Shown: positions 44,924-53,471 of the stretch, piece by piece
How the letters are laid out: each line of letters opens with the position of its first letter
Position numbering within the stretch: position 1 is the first letter of the stretch
Origin: Thermoanaerobacterales bacterium UBA4880
GTDB lineage: Bacteria > Bacillota > Thermoanaerobacteria > Thermoanaerobacterales > UBA4877
Assembly (NCBI GenBank): GCA_002399285.1
Contig: DHDI01000026.1
Coordinates: 52,461-116,460, forward strand
Reading direction: 5' to 3'
Length of the DNA stretch: 64,000 nucleotides
The notes under the pieces: model-generated
Databases searched by the model: none
Seen by the model: the letters and a program-made list of their open reading frames with translations, nothing else
Told to the model about the DNA's origin: nothing
Position numbers and translations under genes: made by a program

Positions 44924-46201
44924 ATGATAATAAATGCAGAAGGACACCTCGAAATAGCGGGAGCCGATGCGGTGAAACTTGCAAAGGAATTCGGCACTCC
45001 TCTGTGCTGTATTGACGAGAATAAATTGAGAAGCAATATAAGCGAGTATAAATCCAGTCTCGGTAATATCGACTGCGATATTGCATATGCAGGAAAGGCA
45101 TTTCTTACCATAGCCATGTGCCAGATCGTAAAAGAAGAAGATTTAAGTTTGGACGTCGTATCGGGAGGGGAATTATATACGGCAATAAAAGCCGGCTTTC
45201 CCGCAAAGCGCATTTATTTCCATGGTAATAATAAAAGTCCCGAGGAGTTGGAAATGGCCGTACAAAGCGGCGTCGGGACTATCGTGGTGGACAATGCCTA
45301 TGAGCTTGAGCTATTGCGGGGCATAGTATCAGAGGACGGCAAACAGCAGGATATTCTGCTGAGAATTTCTCCCGGCGTAGAAGCCCATACCAATGCATAT
45401 ATAAGCACCGGTCAGACTAACTCAAAGTTTGGCTTCGGTATAAGCGGCAGAGACGCGGAAAATGCCGTTAAGAAAGCTTCAAACATCAGCGGTATCAATT
45501 TAAAGGGGATACACTCCCATATAGGTTCACAGATATTTGCTCTTGAGTCATTTAATGAGGAGATTCATGTATTATGTGAATTTCTTGCCAGAATGAAATA
45601 TGAAAACGGCTGGGAGGCCGAGAGATTAGACATCGGAGGCGGACTGGGCATAAGATACAGCAGTCTTGACACCCCTCCCACAATCAAGGAGTATGGCCGG
45701 GTCGTCATAGACAGTCTCAATAAGGCTGCGGAAAAATTTGGTTTAAAGGTACCAAAACTCATTGTAGAACCGGGCCGTTCAATAATCGGTAATGCGGGAT
45801 ATACCTTATACACCGTCGGAGCAATAAAGGACATTCCCGGAATCAGAAAATATGTATCAGTAGACGGAGGTATGGCCGACAACCCGCGAACTGCACTCTA
45901 CGGCGCCAAATATCATGCGGTAATTGCAAATAAATCCGGCCTTGAATCTGCAGAAACTGTGACTATAGCGGGAAAATGCTGCGAGTCGGGCGACATGCTG
46001 ATATGGGATATAGATCTACCCATCATAGAACCGGGAGATATTTTGGCGATATTTTCAACGGGTGCGTATAATTATTCAATGTCCAGCAATTACAACAGAC
46101 TGCCAAAACCGGCCGTTGTCATGGTTAAAAACGGCCGGGCTCGCATAGCCGTGAAGAGAGAGACCTATGAAGATATAATCAAGAATGACGTCATTATTTA
46201 A
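44924..46201 (+). CDS. lysA: diaminopimelate decarboxylase
   Basis: PLP enzyme of the last lysine step, meso-diaminopimelate to lysine. The 425-residue alanine-racemase-fold protein has the PLP lysine in AYAGKAFLTIAM, the HIGSQIF motif, DIGGGLGIRYSS, VEPGRSIIGNAG, and the active-site Cys in GKCCESGDML, with the closing YNYSMSSNYNRLPKP. Start ATG 44924 with GGGGGAAA upstream. A strong terminator follows. It faces the L25 gene tail to tail. Confidence 0.97.
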   Translation: MIINAEGHLEIAGADAVKLAKEFGTPLCCIDENKLRSNISEYKSSLGNIDCDIAYAGKAFLTIAMCQIVKEEDLSLDVVSGGELYTAIKAGFPAKRIYFHGNNKSPEELEMAVQSGVGTIVVDNAYELELLRGIVSEDGKQQDILLRISPGVEAHTNAYISTGQTNSKFGFGISGRDAENAVKKASNISGINLKGIHSHIGSQIFALESFNEEIHVLCEFLARMKYENGWEAERLDIGGGLGIRYSSLDTPPTIKEYGRVVIDSLNKAAEKFGLKVPKLIVEPGRSIIGNAGYTLYTVGAIKDIPGIRKYVSVDGGMADNPRTALYGAKYHAVIANKSGLESAETVTIAGKCCESGDMLIWDIDLPIIEPGDILAIFSTGAYNYSMSSNYNRLPKPAVVMVKNGRARIAVKRETYEDIIKNDVII

Positions 46202-46219
46202 AACGGCAGCAGGTTAAAT

Positions 46220-46254
46220 AAAAAGAGCGGTGGCTGTGTGCCACCGCTCTTTTT
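46220..46254. terminator. bidirectional terminator between lysA and the L25 gene
   Basis: A perfect 15-base-pair stem from AAAAAGAGCGGTGGC (46220-46234) and its complement (46240-46254), with loop TGTGT. The ends are A-rich and T-rich, so it stops lysA on the plus strand and the L25 gene on the minus strand. Confidence 0.95.
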
Positions 46255-46280
46255 ATGAGATTTTATATCCCACATCCGTT

Positions 46281-46886
46281 TTAAGATTCGCTCTCTTCTT
46301 TCTCCGGCTCTGGTTCCGGCTCCTCTTCTTCCGTCTCCGTAACCTTGGTGTATATGATGCTCAATATCACCTCGTCGGGATCTTCTTTAGTTTCGACCCC
46401 TTCCGGCAGTTTAATGTCTTTGACAAATATGGTATCGCCGATATTCATATTTGAAACGTCCAAACCTATATCGCCCGGTATATCGTTAATAAAGCCGACC
46501 AACGAGAGCTCTCTCATCTGATGCTGCACTATGCCGCCTTTACTATCGACCAGACTTTCGCCTTTAACTGTGATCGGTATTTGTCTTTCGATCTTTTCCG
46601 TGAAGGATACCTCTTGAAAATCAATGTGCAATATATTCCCAGTCACGGCATCCCTCTGCAGTTCTTTCAGTATGGCAGCATACGTGGAACCGTTGACGAT
46701 AACATTGTATACGGCGTTTGCTCCATACTGCTGCAGCATTTTATTCGTATCCTTTTCATTGAGAGAAATAGGAGTACTATCTACATTCTTACCGTACAGC
46801 ACGGCAGGTATCTTACCCTCTTCCCTCAGCTTAAAATTATGACTTTTACCTGGCTCTCTTGTATAGGCGTTAATATCCACAGCCAT
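46281..46886 (-). CDS. ribosomal protein bL25, long CTC form
   Basis: A 201-residue protein: residues 1-95 are the L25 5S rRNA-binding domain (YTREPGKSHNFKLREEGKIPAVLYG), and the rest is the TL5/CTC beta-barrel domain (VKGESLVDSKGGIVQHQMREL). The C-terminus is a short acidic tail rich in Glu and Pro. The Bacillus homologue Ctc is a general-stress protein that joins the ribosome. GGAGGG precedes ATG 46886. Monocistronic by appearance. Confidence 0.96.
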   Translation of the reverse strand: MAVDINAYTREPGKSHNFKLREEGKIPAVLYGKNVDSTPISLNEKDTNKMLQQYGANAVYNVIVNGSTYAAILKELQRDAVTGNILHIDFQEVSFTEKIERQIPITVKGESLVDSKGGIVQHQMRELSLVGFINDIPGDIGLDVSNMNIGDTIFVKDIKLPEGVETKEDPDEVILSIIYTKVTETEEEEPEPEPEKEESES

Positions 46887-47103
46887 ATATGTATCCCTCC
46901 TAATATTTCTGCATACCTAATTATAGCACTCTTCTTATTATCGCGACAAATAATATTATATCAGAACAGCTGCAAAACCGCAATCTTTATGATAGCCCAT
47001 TATATATTATCATCTGCACAACATTGAACAGATATAAATAAGATAACGGCGGATAAGGAGGATTTTATCATTTTTTGTCAAAATATATATTGAGGTGAAT
47101 CAC

Positions 47104-47592
47104 ATGATAACGGTCGGAATAATTACCGTAAGTGACAAGTGCTCGAGAGGAGTACGTATTGATGAAAGCGGACCCGCCATACGGGAAACGGTCCAAAATG
47201 CAGGCTGGTCGGTTTCGGATTATACGATCGTGCCTGATGAAGCGGATAAAATTCAGTCTGAGATGGTCCGCATGGCAGATGAAGAAAACATAGACCTTAT
47301 CCTCACAACGGGCGGCACCGGCCTGGCCCCGCGGGACGTCACGCCCGAGGCCACGATGGAAGTAATACAGCGGGAGATTCCCGGCCTGACCGAAGCCATG
47401 AGGGTGAAGACAATGGAAAATGCCCCCGCGGCGATCCTGTCGCGGTCCGTAGCCGGCACGAGAGGAAAATCGATCATTATAAACCTGCCCGGCAGCCCAG
47501 CGGCCGTTAAAGAGAACCTGGAAGCCATACTCGGCGTTCTGCCGCACGGTCTGGAAATATTACAGGGCAAGATGGGAGATCACGCAAAATGA
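47104..47592 (+). CDS. molybdopterin adenylyltransferase-like protein (MogA/MoaB family)
   Basis: A 162-residue MoCF-biosynthesis-domain protein. Motifs: ITVSDKCSRGVRIDESGP, LTTGGTGLAPRDVTPEAT, SRSVAGTRGKSIIINLPGSPAAV. It adenylylates molybdopterin before metal insertion, or acts as MoaB. ATG 47104 follows GAGGTG. It overlaps the FtsA-like gene by four bases (ATGA), an unusual partner. No other molybdenum cofactor genes are in the window. Confidence 0.92.
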   Translation: MITVGIITVSDKCSRGVRIDESGPAIRETVQNAGWSVSDYTIVPDEADKIQSEMVRMADEENIDLILTTGGTGLAPRDVTPEATMEVIQREIPGLTEAMRVKTMENAPAAILSRSVAGTRGKSIIINLPGSPAAVKENLEAILGVLPHGLEILQGKMGDHAK

Positions 47593-49364
47593 GCGGCGAT
47601 ATTTTTTCACTGGATATAGGCACACGGACAGTAAAGGCCCTGGTGGCCGAGATAGATAAAGGAAATTTATACGTAAAGGCGTCTTCGGTAAAGGAGCATA
47701 AGAGCCGGAGCATGTATGACGGACAGGTACATGATATAGAAATGGTGTCCGACGTGGTCAAGTCGGTAAAGAGCGAGCTGGAAAATTCACTGGGATATCA
47801 GCTTAAAAATGCATCCATAGCGGCTGCCGGGCGCTCGTTGATAACGGTCAAGACACGCAATGACATTGAGATCGACGACGACCGCGAAATCGATATGGAG
47901 TTTGTAAATAACCTGGAACTGGAATGTATCAAAAAAGCCGAGAATGAAGTCAGGCACACCTCGGACAGCGAAGATTTTTACTGCGTCGGTTATAGTACGA
48001 TAACCTATTATTTAAATGACAGCTTTATGACCAATCTCGTGGGGCATAAAGGGAAAAAAGCCGGGGTGGAGCTTATAGCCACCTTTCTTCCCAAGACGAT
48101 CATAGACAGTTTATTTTCAGTTGTAGAAAAGTCAGGGCTGGAAGTGAGTTTTATAACTTTGGAACCCATAGCTGCCATCAACATCGCCATACCGGAGGAA
48201 CTTAGGCTGCTGAACCTGGCTCTGGTCGACATCGGTGCGGGAACTTCCGACATCGCGGTGACAAAGGACGGCAGCGTATTTGCATACGGAATGGTCCCGA
48301 TGGCGGGCGATGAGGTTACGGAAGCGATAGAGAAACATTACTTGATCGATTTTAATACGGCGGAAAAAATCAAGCTCAGTCTCAACGGCAAAAAGGCCGT
48401 GACTTTCAAAGATATACTTGGCAATAAGATCAAAGCCGGCAGAGACGAGGTATACGAGGTCATAAAACCCGTGATAGCAGACCTGGCGAAGGCCATTGCC
48501 GAAGTGATCACGGAATACAACGGCAAGGCTCCGTCAGCTCTGTTCCTGGTCGGCGGAAGCAGTCAGCTACCCTTCATAAAAGAGCTGCTTGCCGACGAGC
48601 TGACTATGCCGGTCCAGCGAGTTACCGTCAAAAAGCAATCCGACTTTTCCAACGTGATAAACAAGGGCAAGACACTCTCCGGTCCCGATGCCGTAACCCC
48701 TCTGGGCATTGCCATAACGGCGGCATCAGGCATGAAACACAATTTCGTGAGGATAACCATCAATAACAGTGAAATAAAATTGTTGAACACAAAGACACTC
48801 AAAATAAAGGATGCGGTGATAGCGGCAGGTATAAAACCGGATATGCTCTTCGGCACGCACGGTAAAACGCTGCAGTTCTATTTCGACAAGGAACTGATGA
48901 TCATACGGGGCGAACCGGCAAGGCCGGGCCAGATAGTCCTCAATGAAGATCCGGCTTCGCTGGAGACACCGGTAAACGACGGTGATAAAATCAATATTAT
49001 ACCTGCCAGGCCAGGCAAAGAACCAGTCATAACAGTCGGTCAGTTCACTGAAACGAAAAACCTCCCCGCAGATGGGAAGGTATTTATCAACGGCGGCGAA
49101 TGTGCTTTTGACACGATCATACATGAAGGAGATATAATTACATATAAAACAAAGAGCGAGTACGTTATAAACATCATGATCAACGGTGAACATGTCGAAA
49201 TGCCGGCAAAAAAGAACCCCATTTTCGTAGATATATTCAAATACTATCCCTTCGACCTGGAAGCCTCCAAAGGACGCAAAGTAACATTGAAGCTCAACGG
49301 AAGGCCGGCCAACTACACCGATGCCATAAAAAATAGTGATGTGATAGATATCTACTGGGAGTAA
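47589..49364 (+). CDS. extended FtsA-like actin-fold protein, 591 aa
   Basis: Residues ~1-385 are an actin-like ATPase of the FtsA/PilM group: LDIGTRTVKALVAE (phosphate 1), ALVDIGAGTSDIAVTKDGSVFAYG (phosphate 2), and ALFLVGGSSQLPFIKELL (adenosine). The region between carries an SHS2-like 1C insert. Residues ~390-591 are a beta-rich extension with several small units (ITINNSEIKLL, ITVGQFTETKNLP, LKLNGRPANYTDAI), a possible ubiquitin-like or POTRA-like set. Canonical FtsA is ~420 residues and ends in a membrane helix, which I do not see here. Not in a dcw cluster, so probably an accessory actin-like protein. Confidence 0.85.
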   Translation: MSGDIFSLDIGTRTVKALVAEIDKGNLYVKASSVKEHKSRSMYDGQVHDIEMVSDVVKSVKSELENSLGYQLKNASIAAAGRSLITVKTRNDIEIDDDREIDMEFVNNLELECIKKAENEVRHTSDSEDFYCVGYSTITYYLNDSFMTNLVGHKGKKAGVELIATFLPKTIIDSLFSVVEKSGLEVSFITLEPIAAINIAIPEELRLLNLALVDIGAGTSDIAVTKDGSVFAYGMVPMAGDEVTEAIEKHYLIDFNTAEKIKLSLNGKKAVTFKDILGNKIKAGRDEVYEVIKPVIADLAKAIAEVITEYNGKAPSALFLVGGSSQLPFIKELLADELTMPVQRVTVKKQSDFSNVINKGKTLSGPDAVTPLGIAITAASGMKHNFVRITINNSEIKLLNTKTLKIKDAVIAAGIKPDMLFGTHGKTLQFYFDKELMIIRGEPARPGQIVLNEDPASLETPVNDGDKINIIPARPGKEPVITVGQFTETKNLPADGKVFINGGECAFDTIIHEGDIITYKTKSEYVINIMINGEHVEMPAKKNPIFVDIFKYYPFDLEASKGRKVTLKLNGRPANYTDAIKNSDVIDIYWE

Positions 49365-49374
49365 AACGACTGCC

Positions 49375-50583
49375 CTACTCCATCATTCTTTGCCCTAAAT
49401 CACCGGCATCTATGGCAAGCCGCGCCACACCGGAATCCATTGCGGCCTCGGCTACCTTTGCCGCCACATAGGCGCCCACTCTATTATCGAAAGCCATGGG
49501 AAGTATATATTCCCTGCTCAGATCGTCACCCACGATACCGGCTATGGCTTTGGCTGCCGCAATTTCCATATCCTCATTTATTTCCCGTGCCTTTACCTCA
49601 AGGGCACCCCTGAATATACCCGGGAATGCCAGGACATTGTTGACCTGGTTGGGAAAATCGGATCTGCCCGTCCCTATTATTGCCGCGCCGCCGGCCTTTG
49701 CATCGTCAGGCCATATTTCGGGGACGGGATTTGCCATGGCAAGCACTATAGCGCCGTCATTCATTCCGGCCACCATTTCTGCAGTCACGATCTGCGGAGC
49801 GGATACGCCTATGAATACGTCTGCGCCCATCATGGCGTCTGCCAAGCCTCCCCTTTTACCGGCCGCATTGGTAAGACCGGCCAGTTCCTCTTTACTCTTG
49901 TCATTTGCCTCCCTGCCTTTATATACGATACCTTTCCTGTCGCATATTATCACGTCCTTTATGCCCGAGTGCAGAAGCAATTTGGCCGTAGCTGTGCCGG
50001 CAGCACCGGCGCCGCTTATCACCGCAGTGATATCTTTTATCTCCCTGCCCACCAATCTGAGCGCATTCAGTATAGCCGCCAGGATCACCACGGCGGTACC
50101 GTGCTGGTCATCATGGAATACGGGTATATCAAGTTCCCGTCTCAATCTCTTTTCCACTTCAAAGCACCTTGGAGCGGATATATCCTCTAAGTTAATGCCC
50201 CCGAATGTGGGGGATATGTTCTTAACGGCAGCCACAATTTCATCGGCGTCCTGCGTGGCAAGGCATATAGGAAAAGCGTCCACCCCGCCGAACGTCTTGA
50301 AGAGGACGCATTTGCCTTCCATGACCGGCATGCCGGCCAGGCCGCCTATATTTCCCAGCCCCAGCACGGCTGAGCCGTCCGTAACCACAGCCACCATATG
50401 TCCCTTCGCCGTATACTCATATGCCAAGTCGGGGTCCTTACATATATCCTTGCAAGGTTCCGCAACGCCCGGCGTATATGCCAGACTGAGGTCGTGCGAG
50501 TTTTCCACCTTCACCTTACCTATAACCTCTATTTTGCCTTTATTTTCCCTATGTAGTTTTAACGTTTCTTCCCTTAAGTCCAT
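49375..50583 (-). CDS. NAD(P)-dependent malic enzyme, short bacterial type
   Basis: Oxidatively decarboxylates malate to pyruvate. The 402-residue product is the short form without the phosphotransacetylase-like domain. It shows LAYTPGVAEPCKDI, DGSAVLGLGNIGGLAGMPVMEGK, KTFGGVDAFPICL, VFHDDQHGTAVVILAAI, the Rossmann motif ISGAGAAGTATAKLLL, and ALANPVPEIWP. ATG 50583 is chosen with GGAG upstream. It converges with the FtsA-like gene with only ten bases between and no terminator seen. The korAB operon lies just upstream in the same direction. Confidence 0.94.
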   Translation of the reverse strand: MDLREETLKLHRENKGKIEVIGKVKVENSHDLSLAYTPGVAEPCKDICKDPDLAYEYTAKGHMVAVVTDGSAVLGLGNIGGLAGMPVMEGKCVLFKTFGGVDAFPICLATQDADEIVAAVKNISPTFGGINLEDISAPRCFEVEKRLRRELDIPVFHDDQHGTAVVILAAILNALRLVGREIKDITAVISGAGAAGTATAKLLLHSGIKDVIICDRKGIVYKGREANDKSKEELAGLTNAAGKRGGLADAMMGADVFIGVSAPQIVTAEMVAGMNDGAIVLAMANPVPEIWPDDAKAGGAAIIGTGRSDFPNQVNNVLAFPGIFRGALEVKAREINEDMEIAAAKAIAGIVGDDLSREYILPMAFDNRVGAYVAAKVAEAAMDSGVARLAIDAGDLGQRMME

Positions 50584-50622
50584 TATCATCACTCCGAATA
50601 TGTGTACTTTGTTCAAAAAAAC

Positions 50623-50713
50623 GGAGCTTACCAGACCGTGCCAATTTTGCGTTTGCGCGAGATTGGCACGGTCTGACAGTTTGAACTACAGCCTAAAAAA
50701 CGGCGTAAGCTCC
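50623..50713. repeat. palindromic element B nested in an outer inverted repeat
   Basis: Core arms CAGACCGTGCCAAT (50632-50645) and ATTGGCACGGTCTG (50662-50675) form a perfect 14-base-pair stem. Outside them GGAGCTTAC (50623-50631) and GTAAGCTCC (50705-50713) form a second stem. Position suggests that the element entered the loop of an older hairpin between korB and the malic enzyme gene. Same family as elements A and C. Confidence 0.75.
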
Positions 50714-50722
50714 ATAATTTAA

Positions 50723-51580
50723 CTATACAAATTGCCTCATAAGCTTTTCGGCATCCTTGGGATTCAGTTTTCTATCAACCAACGGCGGTCCGTCCTTTAT
50801 AAAGTCGAATCTGCCGGAATAGGACTGCTTTTGAATTTTATAAATGACGCCTATGGGTATCCTGTCTCCAAATTCCGCAGCCTTTTCCATAGCCGCGTGC
50901 TTATCGGTATAGTCGTAATCATCCCGCAGACGGTACACCCTCTGTTTGTACCAGGCATAGGTATTGACCTTGTTCCATACCACGCAGGGCTGCAGTATGT
51001 CGACCAAGGCATAGCCGTCATACATGATGGCCTGTTTCATGAGATCTGCCAAATGCGGGGTATCTCCCGAAAAGCCTCTCGCCACAAACCCGGCTCCCAT
51101 CGTAAGCGCAAGGGCTATGGGGTTTACCGGCTCGGCCTTTACTCCGTCGAATTGAAGCGTCGTGTGCTGGCCCATGGCGGTGGTCGGCGAGGCCTGGCCC
51201 TTTGTAAGGCCATATATCTGGTTATCATGCACGAAATGAGCGATATCGATATTGTACCTTATGGTGTGGATGAAGTGGTTTCCTCCCTCTCCATAGGTGT
51301 CGCCGTCGCCCGACTCCGCAATGACCTTGAGGTCCTTATTGGCGAGCTTGATTCCTATTGCCGGGGGCAGCGCCCTTCCATGCAGGCCGTTGAAGCCGTT
51401 GACATTTATATAGTGAGGCATCTTGGCGGCCTGGCCTATTCCCGAAGAGATCACCACCTGATGAGGTTCCAGGCCCAGTTCTTCCAGTGCCTGTTTGAGC
51501 GCCGTCCGTATCATATAATTTCCGCATCCCGGACACCATGCAGGCTGATCATACAGTTTATACTCATATTTCGCAGCCAT
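50723..51580 (-). CDS. korB: 2-oxoacid:ferredoxin oxidoreductase, beta subunit
   Basis: A 285-residue thiamine-diphosphate-binding subunit. WCPGCGNYMIRTAL near the N-terminus gives Fe-S ligands, and GDGDTYGEGGNHFIHTIRYNIDI is the ThDP motif. With the alpha subunit it oxidises a 2-oxoacid (2-oxoglutarate or a related acid) to the acyl-CoA and reduces ferredoxin. The substrate cannot be fixed from sequence; two-subunit enzymes with a fused gamma-alpha chain are usually 2-oxoglutarate-type. Its start overlaps the korA stop (TGATG). Two GGCCAGGCC motifs lie in it. Confidence 0.92.
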   Translation of the reverse strand: MAAKYEYKLYDQPAWCPGCGNYMIRTALKQALEELGLEPHQVVISSGIGQAAKMPHYINVNGFNGLHGRALPPAIGIKLANKDLKVIAESGDGDTYGEGGNHFIHTIRYNIDIAHFVHDNQIYGLTKGQASPTTAMGQHTTLQFDGVKAEPVNPIALALTMGAGFVARGFSGDTPHLADLMKQAIMYDGYALVDILQPCVVWNKVNTYAWYKQRVYRLRDDYDYTDKHAAMEKAAEFGDRIPIGVIYKIQKQSYSGRFDFIKDGPPLVDRKLNPKDAEKLMRQFV

Positions 51581-53250
51581 CACAGAACCTCCTCCTTCAG
51601 TCTGTTATATATTTCTTCACCGCTGAACGCCCTTCCGTCATACTTCAGTATCTTATGACTGCATCTTATCAGGGCTTCTTCCCTGATTATACCGTCAAGC
51701 TGCGCCGTGGCATTTTGCTCTATATCTATGAGCTTTTTCACCTTGGGATACATTGCGGTCAGCTTTTTTGCAGGAAACGGCCATATATCACCGAAAACCA
51801 GTGCTCCGACTGAAATGCCCTCGTCCATGAGAGTTTCCACAGCCTCCCTAACGGCTCCATATACGGAGCCCCAGCATACGATCAGATTTTCCGGGTCTTC
51901 CCTGCCTATCGGCCATGGCTCCTCTATTTCCCCGGCGAGGCCCTCCATCTTCCTCATCCTTTTATCGGTCATGGCGACCCTTGTCTCCGCGCTCTCGGTT
52001 ATATGTCCCCATTCGTCGTGCTCATCACTGTCCACCAGCACGGCCTGGCCCTCTGCCTTGCCCGGCAGTATCCTGGGCGAAACGCCGCTTTCCGTGATCT
52101 TAAAACGCCTGTACCCGTCTTTGTCGACAGCCTCCGGTCCCGAGATATGTCTTTCGATCTTTATCCTATCAAAATCAAAGGGCTTAATAGTGACGTCACA
52201 GTCCGAAAGATACTCGTCGCTCATCAGAAGGACGGGTATCTGGTACTTCTCAGCAATGTTGAATGCCCTCGCCGTCTGGTAAAACGCGTCTTCGGGGTCC
52301 CTTAAAGCGATTATCATTCTCGGGAATTCGCCGTGTCCGGCATGGATCAGGAATCTCAGATCCGCCTGCTCGGTACGCGTCGGAAAACCCGTGGCCGGGG
52401 CCGGCCTCTGGACGTCTATAACGACCACCGGCGTCTCTATCATTCCGGCCAGGCTCAAAGCCTCCACCATCAGGGCAAATCCTCCTCCCGACGAACCCGT
52501 CATGGCCCGTACCCCCGCATATGAAGCGCCCAGCGCCATATTTAGCGCCGCGACCTCATCTTCCACCTGATGTACCATTATGCCCATTTCATCGGATTTT
52601 GAGGCCATAAACGTAAGCACGCCGGAGGAAGGAGTCATGGGATAAGCGCAATAGAACGTACATCCTGCAGCGATCGCGCCCATCGCCACAGCCTGATTGC
52701 CATTTATTATAATATTGTCATCCTTTGCCGTCTTGAGCGGATACCTTGTATCCGTCATATCGTATCCTGCCTTTACAGCCTCAATGTTCGTACGCGCTAT
52801 CTTGTCCGAAAATTGGTCCTTGATCACGCTCTCCGCAATATCCAAAGGCAGACCGAACAGCTTTAAAATGGCTCCGAGACCGGCCGTAGTATAGACACGC
52901 TTGTCCTGTATTTCCCGGGATGCCTCTATCAAAGGCAGATGCATAATATCTTCGTCCTTGGCTATATCATCGTCACAAATTATCATCCCGCCGCTTTTCA
53001 GCTTGGAATCATGAAGATGTATGGTTTCTTCATTCAGGGCGAAAATGACGTCTATGCAGGGACTATATGTATATAACGGCTTATCGGAAAATCTCACCTG
53101 ATTGAAGTTGTGCCCTCCCCTGATCCTCGACATAAAATCATTATTGGTAAAGACATAAAAGCCGCACCGCTTCAGCGTCTTCTCCAGCAGACCGCTCAGA
53201 GTATCCATTCCCTGGCCAGCCTCGCCGCCGATCAATACATTGTATTCCAT
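51580..53250 (-). CDS. korA: 2-oxoacid:ferredoxin oxidoreductase, fused gamma-alpha subunit
   Basis: A 556-residue fusion. Residues ~1-185 are the gamma domain (NVLIGGEAGQGMDTLSGLL, SRIRGGHNFNQVRF), and the rest is the alpha domain (FYCAYPMTPSSGVLTFMA, QVEDEVAALNMALGASYAG, MTGSSGGGFALMVEALSLAG, VVIDVQRPAPATGFPTRTEQ). No delta ferredoxin subunit gene is adjacent. ATG 53250 is preferred for spacing from GGAGG; 53256 is possible. Linked to malic enzyme, so it may feed pyruvate or dicarboxylate metabolism. Confidence 0.93.
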   Translation of the reverse strand: MEYNVLIGGEAGQGMDTLSGLLEKTLKRCGFYVFTNNDFMSRIRGGHNFNQVRFSDKPLYTYSPCIDVIFALNEETIHLHDSKLKSGGMIICDDDIAKDEDIMHLPLIEASREIQDKRVYTTAGLGAILKLFGLPLDIAESVIKDQFSDKIARTNIEAVKAGYDMTDTRYPLKTAKDDNIIINGNQAVAMGAIAAGCTFYCAYPMTPSSGVLTFMASKSDEMGIMVHQVEDEVAALNMALGASYAGVRAMTGSSGGGFALMVEALSLAGMIETPVVVIDVQRPAPATGFPTRTEQADLRFLIHAGHGEFPRMIIALRDPEDAFYQTARAFNIAEKYQIPVLLMSDEYLSDCDVTIKPFDFDRIKIERHISGPEAVDKDGYRRFKITESGVSPRILPGKAEGQAVLVDSDEHDEWGHITESAETRVAMTDKRMRKMEGLAGEIEEPWPIGREDPENLIVCWGSVYGAVREAVETLMDEGISVGALVFGDIWPFPAKKLTAMYPKVKKLIDIEQNATAQLDGIIREEALIRCSHKILKYDGRAFSGEEIYNRLKEEVL

Positions 53251-53471
53251 TCTCATGCCTCCTCACAAGATACTTTCTTTTAAGAATCATTCTTGACTTA
53301 TTATACCATATGCGCAAGATAATACATAACTATTCATGAAGCCGTTCAGCCCGGAAGCAACATACGGATACTCTATAAAAATTTCGAAAAGGGCAGACAA
53401 TATATACGGTCCCCTTTCAATATATACGCAAAGAATATATAATGATTATATAAACGGCAAGGAGGTCAAGT

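Noticed and set aside
49496..50722. A 408-residue open frame opposite the malic enzyme gene
   Set aside because: Antisense shadow with Ser/Pro/Ala-rich composition; no ribosome site and no family motifs.
50732..51658. A 308-residue open frame opposite korB
   Set aside because: Lies fully over korB and the end of korA, which carry clear catalytic motifs; no ribosome site or motif supports it.
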